Below, one piece after another: positions 1 to 7,414 of a stretch of DNA of 27,289 nt. Within the stretch, counting starts at the first letter, position 1. Every line of letters starts with the position of its first letter. The notes beneath the pieces were generated by a model that saw only the letters and a list, made by a program, of their open reading frames with translations, was not told the origin of the DNA and did no database searches. A program made the translations under genes and the position numbers. Where the stretch lies: assembly GCA_031279915.1 (NCBI GenBank), contig JAITHO010000029.1, forward strand, positions 1 to 27,289, read 5' to 3'. The stretch is from Tannerellaceae bacterium (GTDB lineage: Bacteria; Bacteroidota; Bacteroidia; Bacteroidales; Tannerellaceae).

Positions 1-855
1 GGCTGGGGGATTGGTTGTATCGGGAGCTTGCGGAGGGGTGTCGGGGGCCGGAGGGTTGGTGGTGTCGGGGGTTTGGGTGCCCTCGTCGGAGGCGCCGTCG
101 TCGGTTGTTTTTTTGTGGCCGCGGCGGGCGAGTGTTAGTTCGGCTTGATGGATGGCGCCGGCGACGACGTCTTTGATGTTATTGAGGTTGGTGCGAATGG
201 CCTGATCTTTGGCTCCGAGTTCGTTAGCCCGCCACTCGATGTTGATGGCCTCTATCATGGCCTCGAAGGCGCCGTTGACGTCAAAGCGGATTTCGTCCCA
301 CTTGCCTATATCAGCAATCTGCTCCTTGTCGGTTGAACGCTCAACGTATAGACCCTGAAAAGAGGTATTCGCTTCGGTCATTTTATCGATAATAAACATC
401 AGTCCGAGGAGCTGGATGAGTGTCTTCCATTCGTTCTTTTGGCAATCTTCCAGGAAATTGGTCAACATTCCGCTGGTTTCCAGATAACCTACGCTGGTTG
501 TTGCTTTATAGTTGTTACGCAAGAACTGCAATTTCTCGGCAGCAAGCGTTTTGGCTGCATCGCCCAAATATTTGAAGGCGGAAACGTAGTTCCAGAAGAA
601 AACGAAGAGCCCGATGCGTTGTTCGTGGAATGCGGCAAGTTCGGGAGTCAGCGTCGAAGCCTGGCTTTGCTTATAGTATGCATCCTCGCGCTGGAATGCG
701 GTTTTCAGAGCATTGTACATACTGTTAGGCGTTGCGTACGTGGTGATTAATGTCGCCAAGCCGTTAATGATGCCGCTATAAAAAAATTCGAAATGCTCGC
801 CAATGCGCAGCTTGCGCAACAATGTCTTAAAATTTACGGGTATTAATCGTGTCAT
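1..855 (-). CDS. DUF6261-like protein, partial (C-terminus off the left edge)
   Basis: The minus strand is open from the ATG at 855 to the window edge: 285 codons with no stop. The start (MTRLIPVNFKTLLRKL), the helical region with a D-x-Y-Y-K motif near residue 59 and the overall pattern resemble the Bacteroidales family DUF6261, whose function is unknown; I recognise this by eye only. Residues 1-245 look mostly alpha-helical with no signal peptide or clear membrane segment, so it is probably cytoplasmic. From about residue 250 the chain becomes low-complexity, rich in Pro, Asp and Thr, with a recurring PDTTNPPAPD unit. That tail is unusual for the family as I know it and continues outside the window. 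A well-formed promoter lies at 888-918. The gene diverges from the DUF4301-like gene, and tandem array A occupies the space between them. Forward-strand ORFs at 145-336 and 439-750 are shadows of this gene. Confidence 0.85.
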   Translation of the reverse strand, partial: MTRLIPVNFKTLLRKLRIGEHFEFFYSGIINGLATLITTYATPNSMYNALKTAFQREDAYYKQSQASTLTPELAAFHEQRIGLFVFFWNYVSAFKYLGDAAKTLAAEKLQFLRNNYKATTSVGYLETSGMLTNFLEDCQKNEWKTLIQLLGLMFIIDKMTEANTSFQGLYVERSTDKEQIADIGKWDEIRFDVNGAFEAMIEAINIEWRANELGAKDQAIRTNLNNIKDVVAGAIHQAELTLARRGHKKTTDDGASDEGTQTPDTTNPPAPDTPPQAPDTTNPPA

Positions 856-887
856 ATCTTTAGTTTTTTATTTGTGAAATATGGTTG

Positions 888-918
888 CAAATATAAAGGA
901 TTATCTGTGTTTTCCAAA
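888..918 (-). promoter_or_regulatory. Bacteroidetes-type promoter for the DUF6261-like gene
   Basis: On the minus strand a TATATTTG box (895-888) matches the Bacteroidetes -7 consensus TAnnTTTG. A TTTG (918-915) sits exactly 19 bp upstream, the expected -33 spacing. Transcription would start near 881, giving a leader of about 25 nt before the ATG at 855. This is the best-formed promoter in the window. Confidence 0.75.
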
Positions 919-1002
919 AAAACAGTAAAAAAAGACCGTGAACCTAAAAAAAGCTTATGCTAAAACTCTGTACGCACACTTAATTTTTTCCAACCTTAAG
1001 TC

Positions 1003-1032
1003 GTTGCAAGTTTGCAATGGCCCGCCGAAATA
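1003..1032 (+). repeat. Left flanking direct repeat of array A
   Basis: GTTGCAAG (1003-1010) followed by CCGCCGAAATA (1022-1032) is matched at the other end of the array by GTTACAAG (1492-1499) and CCGCCGAAATA (1510-1520), in the same orientation and with nearly the same internal spacing. The array is therefore bracketed by imperfect 29-30-bp direct repeats, as if it had been inserted into or had expanded between them. Confidence 0.6.
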
Positions 1033-1042
1033 GTTTGAGTCG

Positions 1043-1493
1043 CCAAAACAGTTTCAGTTGCGTCATCTGAAAAAAAAGACGCAACTGAAACTGTTTCAGT
1101 GTCTCGTCTGGAAAATTTGGAGAAACTGAAACTGTTTCATCGCCTCGTCTGGAAAATTTGGAGAAACCGAAACTGTTTCATCGCATCGTCTGGAAAAATT
1201 GAAGAAACTGAAACTGTTTCAGCGTCTCGTCTGGAAAATTTGGAGAAACCGAAACTGTTTCATCGCCTCGTCTGGAAAATTTGGAGAAACTGAAATTGTT
1301 TTGGCGCTCCGTCTGGAAAAATTGAAGGAACTGAAACTGTTTTGGCAACTCGCCTAAAAAAATGGAGAAACTGAAACTGTTTTGGCGCTCCGTCTGGAAA
1401 AATTGGAGAAACTGAAACTGTTTCAGATGCCTGTCTGAAAGAATCGACGGAACTGAAACTGTTGTAACGCCTCGCCGGAAAAAAATTGGCCGT
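1043..1493. repeat. Array A: 11 tandem units, 41-bp period, dyad core CTGAAACTGTTTCAG
   Basis: Copies of C(T/C)GAAACTGTT begin at 1085, 1126, 1167, 1208, 1249, 1290, 1331, 1371, 1412 and 1453, so the period is 41 bp with one step of 40. A further diverged copy lies 42 bp upstream (its GTTTCAG at 1051). The best core is the odd palindrome CTGAAACTGTTTCAG. The linker contains CTCGTCTGG and then AAAATTTGGAG. The linker is conserved between copies, so this is not a CRISPR-like spacer. Later copies (from 1290) change the right half of the core to GTTTTGG and lose the dyad. The array fills the divergent intergenic region between the DUF6261-like and DUF4301-like genes. Confidence 0.9.
1046..1096. 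repeat. Perfect 19-bp inverted repeat at the left end of array A
   Basis: AAACAGTTTCAGTTGCGTC (1046-1064) is exactly complementary to 1078-1096, with a 13-nt A-rich loop. The stem joins the first, diverged array unit to the first good unit. In RNA it would form a very stable hairpin, and it could act as a terminator or boundary in either direction. Confidence 0.75.
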
Positions 1494-1520
1494 TACAAGC
1501 TTGTATTATCCGCCGAAATA
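1492..1520 (+). repeat. Right flanking direct repeat of array A
   Basis: This is the right-hand partner of 1003-1032 (GTTACAAG, then CCGCCGAAATA). TTGTAACG at 1462-1469 and CGTTACAA at 1491-1498 also form an 8-bp inverted repeat at this end of the array. Confidence 0.6.
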
Positions 1521-1628
1521 AATTTTTTTAAGGAAATGAAGGAATTGGGATGGGGTCAGAGAAAAAAATCGGAAGCAGAGTTGGGGGGCTATCTGCCCAA
1601 ACAATCTCCATAATCCGACTGAATATAT

Positions 1629-1636
1629 TAAGTTTG
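1629..1636 (+). promoter_or_regulatory. Putative -7 box (TAAGTTTG) of the DUF4301-like gene
   Basis: TAAGTTTG fits TAnnTTTG and lies 16 bp before the ATG at 1653, so the transcript would have a leader of only about ten nucleotides. No convincing TTTG is found at the -33 position, so this is a moderate call. Confidence 0.45.
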
Positions 1637-1652
1637 CAAAAACAATAAATCT

Positions 1653-3191
1653 ATGCTACACGAAAACGACTTCAAACTACTTGCCTCTAAAGGTATAGGG
1701 GAACAACAGATTGCTGAGCAACTGGCTTGTTTCGACAAGGGCTTCCCCTTCCTGGAAATCATCGCATCGGCTTCTGTTGACAAAGGTATTACGCTGATAC
1801 CAAAGGAGGAAAAGGCTGTCTACATGAAGGCCTGGGAGGAGTATCTCCTCTCAAACAAGCGCGTGGTGAAGTTCGTGCCGGCTTCGGGTGCGGCCAGCCG
1901 AATGTTTAAGGACTTGTTTGCTTTTATGGATGCTGATCGCGAACTGCCTGATACGCCTGCCGAACGAACTTTCTTTAACGAAATTCACCGCTTCGCTTTC
2001 TTTGCCGACCTCAACCGGGCATGCCTCGAGGCGGAGGGCGCTGATGTGCAGGGACTGATACGCGAGCGACAGTTCAAAACCGTTGTGGCGATGCTGCTCG
2101 GAAAGCGCGGACTGAACTACGGACAATTGCCTAAGGGACTGCTCAAATTTCACTCCTACCACGCCCAAGAGGCGCGAACGGCTATGGAGGAGCATCTGGC
2201 CGAAGGGGCTATGTATGCAAAAAATAATGCGGGAGAGGTGAACATTCACTTCACGGTTTCGCCTGAACATGAGGCGCTTTTCCAGAGCTGCGTTGACGAA
2301 AAAGCGGCGGCTCTTGCGGATAAATTATCGGTTAAGTATAACATATCTTTCAGCCGGCAGAAGCCTTCGACGGATACGGTGGCCGCCGACGCTCACAACC
2401 AGCCTTTTCGCGACAAAGACGGGCAGCTCGTTTTCCGTCCCGGAGGGCACGGCGCCTTGATTGAGAACCTTAACGACCTTGATTGCGACATCGTATTCAT
2501 TAAAAACATTGACAACGTTACGCCCGACTGCCTGCGCCACGCAACGGTTGTGTACAAAAAAACGCTGGCCGGCGTACTGGTATCGGTGCAGCGCAAAATT
2601 TTTGAGTATCTGAAACTGATTGACAGCGGGAAATATACGCACAAGAAGGTGGAGGAGATGATACGCTTTCTGCACAACCAGCTCTGCATCCGCCGCAGCG
2701 ACCTCAAGCACCTGGAGGATGCCGACCTCATCCTTTATATACGTAGCAAACTCAATCGCCCTCTGCGCGTTTGCGGCATGGTGAAGAACCAGGGCGAACC
2801 CGGCGGCGGCCCCTTCATAGCGCAAAACTCCGATGGCACCGTATCGCCTCAGATTCTGGAAAGCTCGCAAATCGACCTCTCGCGGCCCGACATGAAGGCC
2901 CTGTTCGACAGCGGCACGCACTTCAATCCCGTCGACCTCGTATGCGCCCTGAAGGATTATAAGGGACAGAAATTCAACCTTCCGGACTACGTCGATCGCA
3001 ACACCGGCTTCATCTCCCTCAAGAGCAAAGACGGCCAAGAGCTGAAGGCGCTGGAGCTTCCCGGCCTCTGGAACGGCGCCATGAGCGCCTGGAACACCAT
3101 CTTCGTCGAAGCCCCCATCCAAACCTTCAGCCCGGTGAAGACCGTGAGCGATCTGCTACGCAGCGAGCACCAAGGGTGTCTTGAACCATGA
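1653..3191 (+). CDS. DUF4301-like protein
   Basis: A 512-residue protein with no signal peptide or membrane segment, so probably cytoplasmic. Length and motifs fit DUF4301, a Bacteroidetes family of about 500 residues and unknown reaction: an N-terminal helical part, then PASGAASRMFK at residues 76-86, and the glycine-rich VKNQGEPGGGPF at about 377-388. The first motif recalls the nucleotide-binding signature of sugar nucleotidyltransferases (G-x-G-x-R-M), so a nucleotidyl- or sugar-phosphate-related role is possible; that is inference only. The ATG at 1653 is the first in frame after a candidate -7 box. The gene stands alone: array A lies upstream and a strong terminator follows 31 bp after the stop. 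Other ORFs at 1851-3196 on either strand are shadows. Confidence 0.85.
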   Translation: MLHENDFKLLASKGIGEQQIAEQLACFDKGFPFLEIIASASVDKGITLIPKEEKAVYMKAWEEYLLSNKRVVKFVPASGAASRMFKDLFAFMDADRELPDTPAERTFFNEIHRFAFFADLNRACLEAEGADVQGLIRERQFKTVVAMLLGKRGLNYGQLPKGLLKFHSYHAQEARTAMEEHLAEGAMYAKNNAGEVNIHFTVSPEHEALFQSCVDEKAAALADKLSVKYNISFSRQKPSTDTVAADAHNQPFRDKDGQLVFRPGGHGALIENLNDLDCDIVFIKNIDNVTPDCLRHATVVYKKTLAGVLVSVQRKIFEYLKLIDSGKYTHKKVEEMIRFLHNQLCIRRSDLKHLEDADLILYIRSKLNRPLRVCGMVKNQGEPGGGPFIAQNSDGTVSPQILESSQIDLSRPDMKALFDSGTHFNPVDLVCALKDYKGQKFNLPDYVDRNTGFISLKSKDGQELKALELPGLWNGAMSAWNTIFVEAPIQTFSPVKTVSDLLRSEHQGCLEP

Positions 3192-3221
3192 AGCATTCGG
3201 GGGGATTGCGTCTCCCTGCAA

Positions 3222-3270
3222 AAAATGAAGGCCGGATTAGCAATATGCTCTTCCGGCCTTCATTTTGTTA
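3222..3270. terminator. Intrinsic terminator, probably bidirectional
   Basis: A perfect 15-bp stem (3222-3236 with 3252-3266) has a 15-nt loop, with AAAA at the left foot and TTTT at the right foot. It separates the DUF4301-like gene from the convergent 553-aa gene ending at 3306 and could serve both. Confidence 0.85.
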
Positions 3271-3305
3271 TTATAGTTGAGGGCTTGTTCGCCGCAAGCA
3301 GCCTT

Positions 3306-4967
3306 CTATGCCCCCGAAATAAAAGCTTTTATGAGATTATGGAGATGCATGAAATTAAGCAAGAACCATCTGCAAAATATTAATACAGCTATAATAAAGA
3401 TTGTCAAAGCAGCAGCCTGAAGTATTTCTCTAATTAAGTGCTTTACGTGCGTTATCCACAATAACCGAATCTTGTAGAGCCGCGACAATTGCCTCTTCTT
3501 AGTATTACTATTTTGATTTAGTATGTTTTTGCTTATTTTTTTTCGATTGAATTTCCCTCTGAATGTATACCAACGAACAATAAGATTATGAATCACAATC
3601 GCCACAAACGGAATAGCAGCAACAATCAAAAGGCGTATCGCATAAGCAGGCGGCAAACTCTCCCATTTTATTCCCATCACTCCAAGGATATCATCCCATT
3701 TTAAAAAGTTAATAGTCTGGAATACGGCAATAAGGATAGTTAAAGCGATAGTAACCTTAGCCAAAACATTCTTCTGAGAAAGAAAAAAATTAACGATCAT
3801 TCTCCTATCATGAGCAAAAGCATCGAACTCTGTTTTTTGGCAATCAACAAATTCGGAGTAATAGTCGAAATCATGCGCGTTGATAATTTCGTTTCTTTTA
3901 CACACCATCAAAAAGGATTTGGCATACAGTAAAACCCCTTCAGGATTGCATAGATTATATTTCTTAATATTAGGATAACGCTTGATCTTTACAATTGGGC
4001 TTAGGAAGGCTTCCATTTGATGCTTGATTATTCTGTCAAATTTGCCATCATGATTGATAGGATGCAGGTTGCTTGCAGGCAAAAATGTGTCGTGCTCATC
4101 ATGGTGATGGTAGTTTCTATGGAACAAAAACTTTATATAATTCATAGACGTTTTGAAGACTCTATGAATCGGTATAGTTCTCTTATAATCAATCTCAGAA
4201 TTATAGTCAATATCTGTCTCATCAAGATTAAAGTTGAAACATATATTTGTGTCATTCTTCAAGAATAATACCCCATCTCGGCTTAGCGCTACATCAAATT
4301 TATAGATAGGTCGTGGTTCCGGTCTTTTTGTTCTTCTTGTGATTATTGCCGATGGTGGTAGTATCGTATTTTCAATAGCGATTATTGTGCTTTCCACATC
4401 CTCCCATAGTGTTTTTAATTGAGCCCTACCTTGTGCGAGCACATTAAGAGAGTTTGCTTTATTATCATGATTTTCTATGTATTTTTCTTTTCGTTTTTTC
4501 AGTTCTTTCAATTGGTTAATGAGTCTTTTTTCTTCTTCAGTTAAGCTATGATCGGGAATAGTTACTATGGAAAGTTTGCCTATGCAAAGATCTTTTTCCT
4601 CAAAAAGTTCCCTCCACTGCTTAGTGGATTCAAGACTACCATCAGCAAAGTCAAGACTGCGATTGATAAACTCGTTTTGTCTTTCTCTATCATTGATTGT
4701 CCCTCTAAAAATAAATCTAAACGTCTTTGCATAGTCGGAGCCGCTTTTGCTATCATCATACGTAAATAGCGAACTGGCAACAATGTACCTTGATGTATTA
4801 AAGCCATTATAAGTTTTAACCTCTATGGCAAACTTATCGACATCACCTAAAAGAGAGTTGGAATTATCAAAAACATTAAGAGACAAACTGCCCTTAATTG
4901 TAGGAATCCATCCTATCGCGTCAAATTTTTCTATTAATGGAGAGTAAGGTGTGTTAAATCGTGGCAT
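3306..4967 (-). CDS. Hypothetical 553-aa membrane protein
   Basis: I do not recognise this family. The N-terminal 130 residues look like a mixed alpha/beta soluble domain. Residues 141-165 are charged and probably coiled-coil (TEEEKRLINQLKELKKRKEK). A second soluble region (about 205-395) contains a His/Asp cluster, HHHDEHD, at 287-293. The C-terminal third has three likely membrane helices (about 402-420, 442-466 and 515-540), so the large N-terminal part is probably cytoplasmic. The ATG overlaps the stop of the upstream 69-aa gene by one base (TGATG), which implies translational coupling. The two-gene unit is visibly more AT-rich than its neighbours and uses A/T-ending codons, suggesting recent acquisition. 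Function unknown; a membrane-associated sensor or defence effector is only one possibility. Confidence 0.75.
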   Translation of the reverse strand: MPRFNTPYSPLIEKFDAIGWIPTIKGSLSLNVFDNSNSLLGDVDKFAIEVKTYNGFNTSRYIVASSLFTYDDSKSGSDYAKTFRFIFRGTINDRERQNEFINRSLDFADGSLESTKQWRELFEEKDLCIGKLSIVTIPDHSLTEEEKRLINQLKELKKRKEKYIENHDNKANSLNVLAQGRAQLKTLWEDVESTIIAIENTILPPSAIITRRTKRPEPRPIYKFDVALSRDGVLFLKNDTNICFNFNLDETDIDYNSEIDYKRTIPIHRVFKTSMNYIKFLFHRNYHHHDEHDTFLPASNLHPINHDGKFDRIIKHQMEAFLSPIVKIKRYPNIKKYNLCNPEGVLLYAKSFLMVCKRNEIINAHDFDYYSEFVDCQKTEFDAFAHDRRMIVNFFLSQKNVLAKVTIALTILIAVFQTINFLKWDDILGVMGIKWESLPPAYAIRLLIVAAIPFVAIVIHNLIVRWYTFRGKFNRKKISKNILNQNSNTKKRQLSRLYKIRLLWITHVKHLIREILQAAALTIFIIAVLIFCRWFLLNFMHLHNLIKAFISGA

Positions 4968-5176
4968 CAGAACGGAGTAATCGGAGATTGGTCGGCTTCT
5001 AATTTCTTGGTTTTTTTGTTATAAACAATGCCATGCTTTTGTTTTGTCACATCCGGGTTACGCGAAGCGGATATTATAACTATTATATTGTAGACTTTCT
5101 CTACAACTTTAATCAATGCCCATGCTATTGTGGCAAAAAGCACAATCGCAATCAATATCATTATAACTAATGCCAT
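4967..5176 (-). CDS. Small single-pass membrane protein (69 aa)
   Basis: Residues 2-20 (ALVIMILIAIVLFATIAWA) form a hydrophobic helix, followed by a second, weaker hydrophobic stretch and a basic, probably cytoplasmic tail (KKTKKLEADQ). It starts at ATG 5176; its TGA overlaps the ATG of the 553-aa gene by one base, so the two are almost certainly co-translated. Base composition matches the AT-rich downstream partner. It is probably an accessory or regulatory partner of that protein; no family is recognised. Confidence 0.65.
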   Translation of the reverse strand: MALVIMILIAIVLFATIAWALIKVVEKVYNIIVIISASRNPDVTKQKHGIVYNKKTKKLEADQSPITPF

Positions 5177-5285
5177 AGGATTGTAATTTTGAATAATTCG
5201 TTTATAGCTTTCAATGTATTATCACGCCTTTTCTCTCTCTCATTATATTTTGATCTTCGCTTCATCCTGAATGTTGTTGCTAACG

Positions 5286-5293
5286 CAAAGATA
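5286..5293 (-). promoter_or_regulatory. Putative -7 box (TATCTTTG) for the two-gene AT-rich unit
   Basis: On the minus strand TATCTTTG matches TAnnTTTG. The nearest TTTG upstream is only 14 bp away, shorter than the usual 19-21. If used, it gives a leader of about 100 nt before the ATG at 5176. Confidence 0.4.
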
Positions 5294-5438
5294 ATTTTTT
5301 TATTATTCAAAAATTCTATTGACTTTTTCCAAGACATTCCGCAATATCTCTAAATGCTGGCGTTTGTCAATGTAGCATTTTTTTACAAGAAAACATTGTA
5401 GCGTTCAAGTCTTCACAAACCTGCTCTTGTATAAAAGC

Positions 5439-5492
5439 AATGAGTTCGACCTACGGTAGCCATTAACAAGACTTACGTAGCTCGAACTCATT
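5439..5492 (-). terminator. Hairpin terminator of the susC1-susD1 operon
   Basis: 5439-5455 and 5476-5492 are inverted repeats matching at 16 of 17 positions around a 20-nt loop, starting 21 bp past the susD1 stop. On the minus strand the hairpin is followed by a T-containing stretch (TTGCTTTTATA). Confidence 0.7.
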
Positions 5493-5512
5493 ATATTAAA
5501 GACCTTCAGGTA

Positions 5513-7402
5513 CTATTCAAGCCCTGGGTTCTGAACGAGCGCAGGGTTTCGTCGTCTTTCTTCGCGGGTGATTGGAGCGAAGTAGAGCTTGTTGTCCCAC
5601 TTGCGATTCTCGTTGCCGAGGCCTTGCACGTAGTAGGTATACTCGTACTTTTCTTCGTCGTGGATGTAAGGGCGTCCGGCGGTTTGGCCTGGCTTGAGGC
5701 GTCCAACGACGAGGATTCCCATGAGCGGCTTGTTGTTCGTTTGGTCGGCAATCATCCAGCGTCGAACGTCGAAGTAGCGATTGCTTTCGTAGGCGAACTC
5801 CACGCGGCGTTCGTGGCGAACGAAGTCGCGGAGGTCGGCCTGGTTGAACTGTTTGCCTTGCTTGGCGATGGCTGTTTTGGTATCGACGTTGCCAACGCGA
5901 GCTCGGAGGACGTCGAGCCATTTAGCTCCTTCCTCAAGTTCTCCGAGTTCAATGCTTGCTTCGGCGGCTATGGTATACATCTCGGCGAGGCGCATGAAAG
6001 TCCAAGGCACTTCCTGGCGGTAGTATTGTGCGTCGACGGCGCAGTCGATGAGCTTACGTTCGTAGTATCCCGTCCATGATCCGTTCCAGTCTTCGATGGG
6101 GCCCTTGCGGGTATCCACGCCGGCTATTCCCTGGAAGCTGATGGTGGTTTTGTTGGGGAGTTCAACGTCAATACCTGTTCCTCCTTCGCTCAGTTCGTAG
6201 AATCCGGATTGGAGTTGTCCGAGCGGCGTTGGATCGTACACTTTGCCGTCGGCTCCGCGAGGCCGTCCCCAGTTATTGCCGTCGGTGGCGACGGTGGCAT
6301 AGAATCGGGCTTCGCGTCCGTTGTATGGATTGCCAACGACGAAATCTCCGGGCTGCGTCATGCCCTGAGGCATAGATCCGTCTTCAAACTCGAAAGCCAT
6401 CACGAGGTCTTGCGTCGGAGTAGTTCCGGCCCAGTTGCGATATCCGTTAGGCCCATGCCATAGCCCCATGCGATTCTCCTCGCCTGATTCTATACCGAAG
6501 CTGCGTACGAACATCTGCTCGGAATTTTTCTTGTCGGTGATAATAGCCTTAAAGAGCTCGGCGCGCTCCACGTTAGTGCCGGCCGAGCAGTCGATCAGCT
6601 TGTATGGGCCATTCTCAATCACCTCGATGGCTGCAGCGCGAGCGCGACGGTACAGATCATTGCGGTCTCCGTTAAATTGATTCACCGGAAGGGTATTGAT
6701 GGTACGGTCGGCGTAGAGCTGGCTGGCGATGTGCAGCAGTATGCGTGCTTTGAGGCCAACGGCTACGTACTTGGTGACGCGACCGTAATGACTGTCCTCC
6801 ACAACCGCCGGCAGATACTTGGCCGCCTCATCCAGATCCTTAACGATGAAGTCCAGACACTCGCCAACGTTGTTGCGCGGTATCTGCATGTCGTTGATCT
6901 CGTCGATGGTATAAGCCTTGTCGATAATCGGAACGCCGCCAAAGCCGCGCACCAGTTCGTGGTACATGTGGGCTCGCAGATAGTATGCCTCGCCAATCAT
7001 ACGGTTGATGTCGTATCCCGTTTTCTCAGGCACTTTGCTCAGATTAGCGATCAGGAGGTTGGCATGTCGGATGCCTTTGTATCGGTGCTCCCACTTGAAG
7101 GGGCAGTTGTCGTTGTTGAACCATTCCAGGGTGCTCTCGGATATGGCAGCGGCTTCGTTGACGGCCTTTTGCCCGTAGTTGTGCGTGAAATATGCATCGT
7201 CGGTGAGGCCGTCGAGCGTGTGCTCTTTTGCTCCGTGCTTGATGTTATTGTAGAGTTCCGTCACGTATGCTTGGGCAAGAGCGGCGTCGGTGAACACCAT
7301 CTCCTCCGTGTATTCGGTAGAGGGAACTTCGTCCATAAATTCGGAGCAGGCCGATAGCGACAGGGCGAATATTGCTAAAACTATAATATACTTCTTTTTC
7401 AT
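5513..7402 (-). CDS. SusD/RagB-family outer-membrane lipoprotein (pair 1)
   Basis: A 629-residue surface-exposed lipoprotein that would cap the SusC1 barrel and capture its ligand. The N-terminus is a type II signal peptide with lipobox LSAC, lipid-modified Cys at residue 19, followed by SEFMDEVP. SusD hallmarks include the early TPR-like motifs (GEAYYLRAHMYHELVRGFGG), the late ERRVEFAYESNRYFDVRRW segment and the family-typical end LVQNPGLE. It lies 12 bp downstream of susC1 on the same strand, the standard order. It is clearly paralogous to the product of 14459-16393 (for example TDDAYFTHNYGQ and VRGFGGVPI are shared). The substrate cannot be assigned, as no glycoside hydrolase, lyase or protease is linked. 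ORFs on the opposite strand across this interval are shadows. Confidence 0.95.
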   Translation of the reverse strand: MKKKYIIVLAIFALSLSACSEFMDEVPSTEYTEEMVFTDAALAQAYVTELYNNIKHGAKEHTLDGLTDDAYFTHNYGQKAVNEAAAISESTLEWFNNDNCPFKWEHRYKGIRHANLLIANLSKVPEKTGYDINRMIGEAYYLRAHMYHELVRGFGGVPIIDKAYTIDEINDMQIPRNNVGECLDFIVKDLDEAAKYLPAVVEDSHYGRVTKYVAVGLKARILLHIASQLYADRTINTLPVNQFNGDRNDLYRRARAAAIEVIENGPYKLIDCSAGTNVERAELFKAIITDKKNSEQMFVRSFGIESGEENRMGLWHGPNGYRNWAGTTPTQDLVMAFEFEDGSMPQGMTQPGDFVVGNPYNGREARFYATVATDGNNWGRPRGADGKVYDPTPLGQLQSGFYELSEGGTGIDVELPNKTTISFQGIAGVDTRKGPIEDWNGSWTGYYERKLIDCAVDAQYYRQEVPWTFMRLAEMYTIAAEASIELGELEEGAKWLDVLRARVGNVDTKTAIAKQGKQFNQADLRDFVRHERRVEFAYESNRYFDVRRWMIADQTNNKPLMGILVVGRLKPGQTAGRPYIHDEEKYEYTYYVQGLGNENRKWDNKLYFAPITREERRRNPALVQNPGLE

Positions 7403-7414
7403 AATCCTGATAAA

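Larger units (their letters stand above)
5177..5512. other. Intergenic region between the AT-rich unit and susD1
   Basis: This stretch holds a candidate minus-strand promoter (5286-5293) for the AT-rich two-gene unit and the terminator hairpin of the susC1-susD1 operon (5439-5492). No gene is supported here. The middle part (5330-5430) shows only weak repeats such as AATGTAGC/ATTGTAGC. Confidence 0.6.

Noticed and set aside
1099..1293. 64-aa plus-strand ORF (LENLEKLKLFHRLVWKIWRN repeats)
   Set aside because: It lies wholly within tandem array A; the 41-bp period shifts frame each unit and the ORF simply reads the repeat.
1043..1493. CRISPR array
   Set aside because: The whole 41-bp unit is conserved, including the linker, so there are no unique spacers, and no cas genes are present. 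The same applies to arrays C and D.
2325..3122. 265-aa minus-strand ORF
   Set aside because: Shadow of the DUF4301-like gene.
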